A stretch of DNA of 30,945 nucleotides from Candidatus Paceibacterota bacterium (GTDB taxonomy: Bacteria > Verrucomicrobiota > Verrucomicrobiia > Limisphaerales > UBA8199): assembly GCA_035452965.1 (NCBI GenBank), contig DAOTCE010000050.1, positions 1 to 30,945 on the forward strand. The letters are read 5' to 3'. A program made the translations under genes and the position numbers. Of this stretch, positions 1-7,793 are shown one piece after another; the stretch's first letter is position 1, and each line of letters begins with the position of its first letter. A model generated the notes under the pieces. The model had not been told where the DNA came from. It ran no database searches and saw only the letters and a list, made by a program, of their open reading frames with translations.

Positions 1-31
1 AGCCTGTGAATAACTTCCATGAAAAAGCCCT

Positions 32-577
32 TTGCAAGACAGAGAACAACTCCTCGAAGGAGGAAACTTCACCATCGGTGGCGTTGGGTTGGATGCAATC
101 AGCGTCGTGTGCGTCTGCAGCCTCATTGTCGTGCTTGGGTTGGTTCACCACTTTTGGCGCCATTCCCAGATTGGCTTGGCCGTTCGGGCCACCGCTGACG
201 ATCGGGACGCGGCGGAGAGCGTTGGCATCCCTGTGCAACGCGTTGTTCTTTGCACGTTCCTCTTCGCAGGACTCGTCGCCGGCATCGCCGGTATCGTCTT
301 GGCATCTTCTTATTCCAGGGTCGACCCGACAATGGGATTTGCGCCCGGCCTCAAAGCGTTCGTGGCCGCACTGGCTGGGGGCCTCCATGATCCTCGAAGG
401 GCGGCGCTCGGCGGGGTCTTTTTGGGGATTGCGGAGACCGTGGCTGTCGTAGTGGGTCTCTCTGCTTACCGCGACGCCCTGGTGCTTCTGCTGCTTGTGT
501 TGATCCTGCTTGGGCAGGCTCAGCTTCAAGCTCGATCACATCTGTTGCGAACGCCCCTCGTAGAGGAAGAGGAGTAA
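32..577 (+). CDS. LivH-type branched-chain amino acid ABC permease, C-terminal half, 5' end broken
   Basis: Membrane permease half of a branched-chain amino-acid-type ABC importer. The readable frame holds four hydrophobic segments and the typical LivH middle block (GNFTIGG, then IGLAVRATADDRDAAESVGI, then an AGLVAGIAGI segment and LKAFVAALAGG). Full LivH proteins are about 290-300 residues; here only about 180 remain. The frame can only open at a TTG at 32, because it is closed by in-frame stops at 11-13 (TAA) and 20-22 (TGA). The N-terminal half is therefore lost, or lies in another frame beyond the window edge. It sits 7 bases before the LivM-LivG fusion, as expected for a liv operon. The gene is either decayed or frameshifted; I cannot tell natural decay from a sequencing or assembly error at the edge. 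Confidence 0.7.
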   Translation: MQDREQLLEGGNFTIGGVGLDAISVVCVCSLIVVLGLVHHFWRHSQIGLAVRATADDRDAAESVGIPVQRVVLCTFLFAGLVAGIAGIVLASSYSRVDPTMGFAPGLKAFVAALAGGLHDPRRAALGGVFLGIAETVAVVVGLSAYRDALVLLLLVLILLGQAQLQARSHLLRTPLVEEEE

Positions 578-584
578 CTCCCGC

Positions 585-2270
585 ATGTCGAGTTACTGCC
601 AGCAACTGGTGATTGACGGTTCGCTGGCCGTCATCTTGGCGGTTGGGTTGGGCATCACCTATGGCCACGGTGGCATCCTGTCACTATGCCACGCCACGTT
701 TTTTGGCGCGGGCGCTTACGCGGCGGCGTTCTGTGCGGATCTGGTCGGGCAACTGCCTTTGCTCCCGGCTGCGGGATTGATCGTTGCAGCCGGGGTTGCC
801 GGCGCTGTCATAACTGGCGTGGTCGTGGGCGGCGCCTCGCTCTCGCTCAAGGGCGACTTCGTAGCTCTGGCAACCCTTGCGTTTGGAGAACTTTTCCGCA
901 CCGTTCTCCTGAACGTGGATTTCCTGGGAGGACCTCGTGGGATTCGAGGGATACCACTTATCACAACCCCTGGATTGGCTGTAATTGCGGCGGCGGTGTC
1001 TATACTGCTGGCCAGGATCTATCTCCAGAGCCCCTGGGGGAGGATTTCGGAGGCCATTCGTGACAGTTCCGACTGGGCGTGGGGACTTGCAGTACCTCGG
1101 CGGCAGGTCCGCTTTTTCTCCTTTGTCCTCGGCGCCGGTCTCGCCGGCGTGGCAGGTGCTTTGTTTGCATACCGCCAGCAGTACATCCACCCCAATTCAT
1201 TTGGACTCATGCCGAGCATCACCATTTTGTTGGCGGTGATTCTGGGAGGCCGCGGCAACCTAACCGGATGCGTTCTTGGGGCGCTTGTGGTAACACTTGC
1301 CCCGGAATCCCTTCGGGCGGCTGAGGAATGGCGGCCTTTTGCGATGGGGGGGCTTCTCCTTGCCACCTCTGCTTATTTTACTCACGGGGTCCTCGGCAAG
1401 CGGCTCTACTTCGACCCGTTCCGCCGGTGGCCATCTGAGAAAGCGAACGGCTCCGTAACCTCGGCCCGTGAACCGGCAACCTCGGATACACTACTAACGC
1501 CGAACGCTGTCCTCCGGGCGCGCGACATCACCGTGCGGACTCCTTCCACCGGCATTCTCGATCGAGCCTGCCTCGAAGTCAAAGGGGGCCAACCGCTAGC
1601 GCTGGTAGGTCCCAATGGTTCCGGCAAATCCATTTTCGCCAAGGCCTTGGCTGGCATGATCCCGTCGGAGGGAACTCTCGAAATCGATGGCAAACCGATT
1701 CCCCTCTATCCGCGCCCACGGGGCCTGGCGCGGCGTATTCTCTACGTGCCGCAGCATCCCCGAGGGTTTCACCGCTTGACCGCGCTGGACAATGTCAGGA
1801 TCGCGGTGGATCGCAACGCTCGGTTTCCTTCCTGCCTGGCAAGCATTCCATTCGTTACCACCGATCGAGACCGCCAGTCGGCAGACGCAGCTTATACGGC
1901 TCTTTCGTGGGTCGGTCTGGCCGACAAGGCGCAGATGACCTTCGCCAAACTGTCTTACGGACAGAGAAAGCGAGTTCTTCTTGCGACTGCTCTCCTGGTT
2001 TCTCCGGAAGTTCTCATTCTCGACGAGCCATTTGCCGGTTTTAATAGCGGCCCGGGTGCTGAATCGGAGGCTGTGACCAGTGCCTTGTCGCGTCGGTTAA
2101 AAAGCGACCGGTACATCACCATCCTCATCGATCACAGATTAGAATTGCTAAAAACGGTCTGCCCAGCCCTCGCGCTCATTGATGCGGGGAGGATTGTGAA
2201 ACAGGGGCCGATGGTGGATTTGATCAACACGACCGCGTTTCAAGAACTTTATGAACGCCCCCGTGCTTGA
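585..2270 (+). CDS. LivM-LivG fusion: branched-chain amino acid-type ABC permease with fused ATPase
   Basis: A single 561-residue protein joining the second permease and the first ATPase of a LivFGHMK-type importer. Residues 1 to about 275 are LivM-like: a GHGGILSLCHATFFGAGAY block near 27-45, several membrane spans, and GGRGNLTGCVLGA near 221-233. Residues about 305-561 are an ABC ATPase: Walker A GPNGSGKS 342-349, signature LSYGQ 456-460, Walker B LILDEP around 477-482 with Asp480 and Glu481, and an H-loop His at LIDH near 514-517. A purine-rich AGGAAGAGGAG lies upstream of the ATG. The stop overlaps the start of the LivF gene by 20 bases, so the two are translated together. Such fusions occur in some genomes. 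No substrate-binding protein is visible, so the substrate is unproven. Confidence 0.9.
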   Translation: MSSYCQQLVIDGSLAVILAVGLGITYGHGGILSLCHATFFGAGAYAAAFCADLVGQLPLLPAAGLIVAAGVAGAVITGVVVGGASLSLKGDFVALATLAFGELFRTVLLNVDFLGGPRGIRGIPLITTPGLAVIAAAVSILLARIYLQSPWGRISEAIRDSSDWAWGLAVPRRQVRFFSFVLGAGLAGVAGALFAYRQQYIHPNSFGLMPSITILLAVILGGRGNLTGCVLGALVVTLAPESLRAAEEWRPFAMGGLLLATSAYFTHGVLGKRLYFDPFRRWPSEKANGSVTSAREPATSDTLLTPNAVLRARDITVRTPSTGILDRACLEVKGGQPLALVGPNGSGKSIFAKALAGMIPSEGTLEIDGKPIPLYPRPRGLARRILYVPQHPRGFHRLTALDNVRIAVDRNARFPSCLASIPFVTTDRDRQSADAAYTALSWVGLADKAQMTFAKLSYGQRKRVLLATALLVSPEVLILDEPFAGFNSGPGAESEAVTSALSRRLKSDRYITILIDHRLELLKTVCPALALIDAGRIVKQGPMVDLINTTAFQELYERPRA

Positions 2271-2922
2271 GGTGGAAGGCCTCTCTGTTCGTTACGGCGA
2301 CGAAACAGTCCTGAACGGCATCTCGTTGACCGTGACCGCCGGGGAATGCGTCGCCATTCTTGGGCCGAATGGCTGTGGGAAAACCACTTTGTTGAGAGCG
2401 ATTTCGGGGCACATGCGGGCATGCGCTGGCGCGGTTCACTTCCTCGGACAGAACGTCACAAAAATGCCCCCGTGGCGGCGCGCACGCATTGGGCTGGTTC
2501 ATGTGCTGGAAGGGGGACGTGTCTTCCCGTCCCTGACTGTGGAAGAGAATATCCGCGCCTGTTTGCGCCCTGACAGCAAAGAAGCCAGACAGGCTCTTGC
2601 GCATGTCTACGAACTGCTTCCGCAACTCAGCACGGATTCCCTGCGAACACGCCCCGCTGGCGCCTTGAGCGGTGGAGAACGCCAGTTGGTTGTGCTCGGG
2701 CGAGCTGTGATAATGCAACCCAAGCTTGTACTCCTAGATTCGCCTTTTTTAGGCGCAAGTTCGCGTTTTCGCGATTGTGCGAAAGGTATTCTTGCCAACT
2801 GGCTCAACACTGTTCAATGCCCCGTGCTCTTGGTTGAGCACGACGTGGCCGCGCTCGGCGGAATCGCAACTCGTTTAATCCATCTCCCGTCTTACCAGTC
2901 GACCATCGGGACCTTTAGCTGA
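2251..2922 (+). CDS. LivF-type ABC transporter ATPase with degenerate Walker B
   Basis: The second ATPase of the liv-type importer, 223 residues. Walker A GPNGCGKTT is at 38-46, the signature LSGGE at 139-143 and the H-loop His197 in VEHD; the LivF-typical EGGRVFPSLTVEEN segment is at about 87-100. The Walker B sequence is LVLLDSPFLG: Asp163 is kept but the catalytic glutamate is Ser164 (codon TCG). The following D-loop is also atypical (GASSRF). The C-terminal tail after the H-loop is shorter than in usual LivF proteins (about 235 residues). The partner NBD in the LivM-LivG fusion keeps its Glu, so the pair would have one consensus and one degenerate ATP site, or this copy is decaying. It overlaps the upstream gene by 20 bases and converges on the kinase gene. 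Confidence 0.88.
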   Translation: MNAPVLEVEGLSVRYGDETVLNGISLTVTAGECVAILGPNGCGKTTLLRAISGHMRACAGAVHFLGQNVTKMPPWRRARIGLVHVLEGGRVFPSLTVEENIRACLRPDSKEARQALAHVYELLPQLSTDSLRTRPAGALSGGERQLVVLGRAVIMQPKLVLLDSPFLGASSRFRDCAKGILANWLNTVQCPVLLVEHDVAALGGIATRLIHLPSYQSTIGTFS

Positions 2923-2965
2923 CCCGTCATCAGCTGCGTCGGACGTAGAGCCGAAAGACCAGACG

Positions 2966-5695
2966 TTATGCCGAGGCCCGAAGCCCATTCGCTAACTCAT
3001 TCAAAATACAACAAAGTCGTCTCATCGTTGGCCTTTGCGATGGATCAGCTGCAACCGACCTTTTCAGGTCGCGGTAGGCTGGCCCGCCGAGCAGGCCCTC
3101 CAAATAGCTCGGCACATCCGAAGGCCTGCACCGGCGGGTGTGGGTGTTCTGCACTTTCCCGCTACCCAACAGCGTGCAGGCGAGCGCTCCCATTCCAAAA
3201 ACCATCGTCTTCTCACTCGTTACCCGGTTGTCTGCAATCTCGGGCGCGACATGAAAGGGTGGCCCAAAGAGGTCCAAGTTCTGGTCTAGTCGAACCTGCC
3301 TGTCCCTGTTTTCGCGACACAATTTATCGGCACCAAGTCTGCCTACCAGTCCGAAGTCAATTAGTTTAAGATTGCGATTGCCAACGACGAAGATATTTCC
3401 AGGCTTGATATCCCAGTGGACGAGGCTCTTAGCTCGCCATTTGACCAACATCCCGGACACAAGGCAAAGCCATGAGGCCGCATCCAACAACGATACCGTA
3501 TGTGGGGCCTTACGAATCCTATCTTCCATGTCTCCTTGCCCCTCCAGCTTCTCCATCAAAACGCCCACATGCCTCTCTTCCCCTTTATCCAAATAGATCC
3601 GAACCATCCATGCGCGAGGCGCAGTGCCCCGTGGAAAATCTTTGGGAGCCTCAGCAATTGACTTCAGTGCATCTGGCAGGATCTTCAGGACAAATGTGGA
3701 CCTCAGGTGGTGCCCCTCGTGCACCGGCCTAGCCGTTCCTTTAAGCGCTGAGAGCAACTTCACCGTACCGCGAGATAGCGGACCATGGCCAAAAGGGTAT
3801 TGTACGTCCACGATCCAGACCTCTCCATTCTGCCCGCCCTTCAGGCGTTTCTTGAACCGAAAGGCCAATTCAGCGCCTTCCTCTTTCATAAACTCCAATC
3901 GCCCCCGCTTGTTCTCGCCCGCGGACGGAGATTCATACGAAGGCACGGGCTCAGCCTTGCACCAGCCCGCAATCAGACTGCCAGCAACTTTCTGGGCTAG
4001 CCGCGAGACGTCGTTGCCTCGCCCCATCCCTCCATTCAGGATATCCCAAAGAGTACTGGCTACCACTGCGGATATGGGCGTTGAGTATGTCCAAGCTTCG
4101 GCAATCCGTTCGAACGACACCAGACTCTTAGCGCCTCCACCCTGCAGCCAAGCAGATGCAAGCCTACCCCCGGTTCCGACACAGATATACTTACCTTGTG
4201 CCCTGGCAACCTCTCCGAACTGCAGCCCGCGCTGCTGTATCCGGACCCTCAGCGCGCGGCAGACGGAATTGGGACACTCCGGAGTATCTGCGACACACGC
4301 GCAGGCGACATCGAAGACGTCCCGAGGCCCTCGAACACCACAAGGAAAGGAAACGCGAATCGGCGGAACTGCGCCGCTGTCCCTGTAATCGCTCACTGTC
4401 GTCACCAGCGCCGAGCACATTTGGTCCCCAAGGCTTTCCAGGCACAGCGGCGAATTCGCAACGTCAGCACAGAATTCTACTGAATGTTGCGTTGTTCTGC
4501 CCATCTTCTCGTGTCGATCCGCGAGAGTCCGCAAATCAAATCGCTGTTTGAACAATGAAAGTGAAAACTGGGACATAAGTGCGGTAGAGTCGTCTTCTGG
4601 GACTGAGATTGAAAATGAACGAACGCTCTCCGTCACCCTCTTAAAGTGAATGGACAATGTGCCACTTCCGTAATCAAGTCCAATAGTGGTAAAGGAAGGT
4701 GCATCTTCTTCCTGGGGCAAGTACTGTCGCAGAACCGCACGCTGCCGAGCCGTCAGGCGGACCTCGATGGCTACAATCCCATGTGTATTGCGCTGTTCCT
4801 GCTTGTGCTGCTGGGTAGGAATACGCCCGACCATTTTCAGCTGTGCGTAAGGCACATTACCGCCGGGAAAGGATGCAAAGGCATCTATCTCGGGCTTCGA
4901 AAAGGCTGCCTCGATACGTAACAGTGGCTCCGGTCCCTGAGGCTTATGATCCAACACAAAGTATGGAGCCGCAGACAAAGTCGAAACCCCAAAGTCTGGC
5001 AAGAGATCAAGCGGTCTATCGGTGAAGTTAGGTGAAACATCAGCCAGTTTTCCGATAAACTCACCCCATATTCGAGCTGCTTCTACTAGCGCCTTGCTCA
5101 CGTTCGCAACGCCAGGCATCGGTCTCTTGAGCGCAGACCTCGCAGCCCTAGCAACTGCTTCGCCCAAAGCATCCGGATCTCCAAGACGATTCCATTTCTG
5201 ACCCAATGTATTCTTAAGCGCAACAACATAGCGCGCAATGTCGTCAGCATCTCGGTAAGAGTGCTTGAAGAGCCGGGAAGCCTTCAACTCATCGACCGAA
5301 AGCACGACATCGAGAAATCCTCTTCCATCTATCGCGTCTATGCCGGCGCTTGAAAGAAAGCGAAGACAGGCAAGTTCCTCCAGAAACCACGACAGAAGGA
5401 ACATGGCGCCAGGTTGATTCTTCATACGTCCGCGAACACGATATAGGTTTTCGAGTCGGACAGGTGTTTGGTAGGGAAATACAATCAGGCGGAAGCGCGA
5501 GGAACTCGATTGCTCATCGAACCTCGCGAGCCGAGCAGTAAGGACGTTTGAGCGCTCAGTGACTTCGGCCATTCCGACCGTCGTCATGCCATTTGGAAGG
5601 AGAACGCCCAGGAGGTGTGCTGGTGCAGCAATTAGGTAAGTCCCAAGGGGGGTGTCACGTTCTCTCCAGACTACGGTTGTCTCATGAAGTCGCAT
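2966..5695 (-). CDS. Large protein with C-terminal Ser/Thr protein kinase domain, last gene of the RiPP-like operon
   Basis: 909 residues. The C-terminal 300 are a eukaryotic-type kinase fold: glycine-rich loop GGQNGEVW near 620-627, Lys671 in FVLKIL, catalytic loop HWDIKPGN 760-767 (Asp762, Lys764, Asn767), DFG 780-782, APE-like VAPEI 816-820, and a late conserved Arg in DPSQRPT near 874-880. The usual HRD arginine is Trp761, making it a non-RD kinase. The Asp of the helix after APE (DVxSxG) also appears lost (TMVFGMG). I do not recognise residues 1 to about 600; they show no membrane segment or signal peptide. The gene starts 17 bases after the radical SAM stop, behind a GAGG ribosome site, so it is probably co-transcribed. 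A natural guess is phosphorylation of the peptide product or of a partner, but that is inference. Confidence 0.8.
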   Translation of the reverse strand: MRLHETTVVWRERDTPLGTYLIAAPAHLLGVLLPNGMTTVGMAEVTERSNVLTARLARFDEQSSSSRFRLIVFPYQTPVRLENLYRVRGRMKNQPGAMFLLSWFLEELACLRFLSSAGIDAIDGRGFLDVVLSVDELKASRLFKHSYRDADDIARYVVALKNTLGQKWNRLGDPDALGEAVARAARSALKRPMPGVANVSKALVEAARIWGEFIGKLADVSPNFTDRPLDLLPDFGVSTLSAAPYFVLDHKPQGPEPLLRIEAAFSKPEIDAFASFPGGNVPYAQLKMVGRIPTQQHKQEQRNTHGIVAIEVRLTARQRAVLRQYLPQEEDAPSFTTIGLDYGSGTLSIHFKRVTESVRSFSISVPEDDSTALMSQFSLSLFKQRFDLRTLADRHEKMGRTTQHSVEFCADVANSPLCLESLGDQMCSALVTTVSDYRDSGAVPPIRVSFPCGVRGPRDVFDVACACVADTPECPNSVCRALRVRIQQRGLQFGEVARAQGKYICVGTGGRLASAWLQGGGAKSLVSFERIAEAWTYSTPISAVVASTLWDILNGGMGRGNDVSRLAQKVAGSLIAGWCKAEPVPSYESPSAGENKRGRLEFMKEEGAELAFRFKKRLKGGQNGEVWIVDVQYPFGHGPLSRGTVKLLSALKGTARPVHEGHHLRSTFVLKILPDALKSIAEAPKDFPRGTAPRAWMVRIYLDKGEERHVGVLMEKLEGQGDMEDRIRKAPHTVSLLDAASWLCLVSGMLVKWRAKSLVHWDIKPGNIFVVGNRNLKLIDFGLVGRLGADKLCRENRDRQVRLDQNLDLFGPPFHVAPEIADNRVTSEKTMVFGMGALACTLLGSGKVQNTHTRRCRPSDVPSYLEGLLGGPAYRDLKRSVAADPSQRPTMRRLCCILNELANGLRASA

Positions 5696-5712
5696 AATCG
5701 ATAGCCTCGCAA

Positions 5713-7455
5713 TTAACCACTCACTGGTACTGTGCAGAATTGTTTCTCATCTTGACCCGGTCGACTAGTACCCAGTTGATATCTCTGCCCCAAGAATTGT
5801 GAGCGGTGTCGGCACCGAGTCGCGTGCGCTGCAAGAGCGCTAAGTTGAGCCATTCGCATTTCGGCCCTTCGGAGAGTGCAGTCTCCGTAGGGCGGTGTGA
5901 CTACAAAGCCGAGGGCAAGATCGGTTTCCCGCATAACTTCTTCGGCCCGCCCTTGAAGATCCTCGCCCATCGGCGTGTCAATCTCCACCGTGCAACGGCT
6001 CCAGCAGACCGAGCCGATTGCGCCGAGATTCCGCTCCACGAACTCGAATGAGGCTTGAAGGTCCTCTGCGGTTTCGTCGGGGAAGCCGTACATCATCAAT
6101 AACCGGCTGTGGATGCCGGCCTCAGCCGAGGCTTCCAGAATGCGGACGGCACAGTCGTGGTCCACCCCCTTATCGAGAGCCCGCAGGATTCGGGCGCTGC
6201 CGCTTTCAAGACCCCAATGAAGCACCGTGCAGCCGCCATCGGCCATGCTTCGCAGAACATCACGCGTGAACCCGTCCTCGAACCGGCCAAACGCCCCCCA
6301 TGTGAGTTGCCATCCGCTTTCCCTGACGACCGACGATACACGACGCGCCAACGGCACCGACATCGAAGGATCAACAAACGCAACGTGATGTGCTCCATAA
6401 GCCTCCACCAGTTTCCCGACGCCTTGGTGGAGTTCGTTCTCGGGACGCAGTTCGTATCGCGGTTCCAGGACGGGATAGCTGCAAAACCGGCACTTTGCCC
6501 AGTAGCAACCACGCGACGCCCTGAGCGGTAGGTGCCCCGGTTCGGCGTAGGTATCAAGAGGCAAATCGCTAAAGTCCGGCCCTGGCAGTTGCCGGAGCGG
6601 CACCCACCCAAGCGGCTTAGCAAAATGCATGACGCGATGAGCAATGGGTGCAGGATCTTGCCTTTGGCGTATTGCTTTCAGCATCTCGACGAGAACTGCC
6701 TCGCCTTGATATGGAGCAAAGAGGAAACCCAATTCACTAAACCACGGGACTTGAGCAATCCGTTCGCGCAGGTGCGTTACCCAGGAACCTCCGAAGACAA
6801 TGCTCATGTTCGGCCATGCTCGGCGGGCCTCAACGGCCAGGGCGAAGGCCGGCACGACCTGGTTGGGAGCCACCACCGAAATGCCAATCAGAACGGGGTC
6901 GTGAAACGCAATACTGGGTAGCAGATGATCGCGAGCAAAGGCTCGCCAGGGGTTACCGGGCTCGGTGACGACCTGCTCAAAGAGCCGGCTCGAACTAGTC
7001 GCGGCATGGCTATGTGAGATGTCCGCAAAATACTTATCGTGGTACCGCAGGGCTTCATTTACGGGGCGGCCTGGAATCTGCCGAAAGCTTCCAAACGTCC
7101 GTGCTACAAGCTCGTAGATGGGGCTGCCTATGGAAACGCGGTTAAACCACTTTTCGAACTCCTCAGGCGACATCTGTGCCGCCTTGTGGGCTGCCGCTCC
7201 TTCTTCGAGGGTGAGGGAGCTGTCGCGGCAACGGGCAATGCACTGCTCATGAATGCGCCTAACCAGCCGGGAGTCTTTCTTGAAATGATTCCAAAACAGG
7301 TTGTTCGCATCCAAAAGATGTACAGCGCATCGCTCTTGCCGCAGGTAGGCGGCCAGCACCGGACCGGCCATGTATGGCGCTGCCACTTCCCACACCGGCG
7401 GGAAAACCAGAACACAGCCGCTCTTCACTTGGCAGGATGTACGCTGAACCAACAT
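5713..7455 (-). CDS. B12-binding-type radical SAM enzyme
   Basis: 580 residues. The N-terminus resembles a cobalamin-binding Rossmann domain (VLVFPPVWEVAAPYMAGPVLAAYLR near 15-39, then HDPVLIGISVVAPNQ near 185-199 and MSIVFGGSWVT near 217-227). The radical SAM core follows: SRGCYWAKCRFC with Cys317, Cys322 and Cys325 as likely [4Fe-4S] ligands, then HHVAFVDPSMS, WGLESGS near 414-420 and LLMMYGFPDET near 452-462. The cluster motif is CX4CX2C rather than the common CX3CX2C; from memory this CYWxKCxFC form occurs in other B12-type radical SAM proteins. Members of this class C-methylate or rearrange unactivated carbons; many RiPP clusters carry one. The ATG overlaps the end of the preceding small gene by 31 bases. 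The exact substrate cannot be read from the sequence. Confidence 0.9.
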   Translation of the reverse strand: MLVQRTSCQVKSGCVLVFPPVWEVAAPYMAGPVLAAYLRQERCAVHLLDANNLFWNHFKKDSRLVRRIHEQCIARCRDSSLTLEEGAAAHKAAQMSPEEFEKWFNRVSIGSPIYELVARTFGSFRQIPGRPVNEALRYHDKYFADISHSHAATSSSRLFEQVVTEPGNPWRAFARDHLLPSIAFHDPVLIGISVVAPNQVVPAFALAVEARRAWPNMSIVFGGSWVTHLRERIAQVPWFSELGFLFAPYQGEAVLVEMLKAIRQRQDPAPIAHRVMHFAKPLGWVPLRQLPGPDFSDLPLDTYAEPGHLPLRASRGCYWAKCRFCSYPVLEPRYELRPENELHQGVGKLVEAYGAHHVAFVDPSMSVPLARRVSSVVRESGWQLTWGAFGRFEDGFTRDVLRSMADGGCTVLHWGLESGSARILRALDKGVDHDCAVRILEASAEAGIHSRLLMMYGFPDETAEDLQASFEFVERNLGAIGSVCWSRCTVEIDTPMGEDLQGRAEEVMRETDLALGFVVTPPYGDCTLRRAEMRMAQLSALAAHATRCRHRSQFLGQRYQLGTSRPGQDEKQFCTVPVSG

Positions 7456-7793
7456 TCTGAATTCTCAATTGTGTGGACGACCGCGTGCCTCCGTCCCGAA
7501 ACGCCCTGTAGAAACGCACCCAAAATTCCCACATGACAGTCGCAGGCGGAATATCTTGTGTTAGAATCCTCAAACCTCGCACGATTCTCTTTCAGGTAGA
7601 GACAGCCACGGCAGACAATATTTCCGCTACCAGGGTCGTGGCGTATTGTTCCGCCCAAGTACAGGTCCAGACACAAACAAACGGCGCAGGTAAGATCAGC
7701 GGGAAGGCGCTGATTCAACGCGCTCCAATCCACAGACGCCAGGACGTGCTCTCGCCATGCGTCAGCGAACGAGATCTGTACCGGCTTACTCAT
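7425..7793 (-). CDS. Small cysteine-rich protein of unknown function in the RiPP-like operon
   Basis: 122 residues, not recognised. It holds eight cysteines: C36-x2-C39-x-C41, C61-x2-C64, C84-x-C86 and C114. The two CxxC pairs 25 residues apart resemble a zinc ribbon or small Fe-S site. There is no signal peptide or membrane span. A longer reading frame runs upstream to 7841, but the ATG at 7793 is preferred because a strong GGAGAGGAG ribosome site lies five bases before it and this start overlaps the methyltransferase stop by only 8 bases. Its 3' end overlaps the radical SAM gene by 31 bases. The position between two tailoring-type enzymes suggests an accessory or scaffold role in the same pathway. 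It does not resemble lasso B2 proteases, which I considered. Confidence 0.75.
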   Translation of the reverse strand: MSKPVQISFADAWREHVLASVDWSALNQRLPADLTCAVCLCLDLYLGGTIRHDPGSGNIVCRGCLYLKENRARFEDSNTRYSACDCHVGILGAFLQGVSGRRHAVVHTIENSECWFSVHPAK

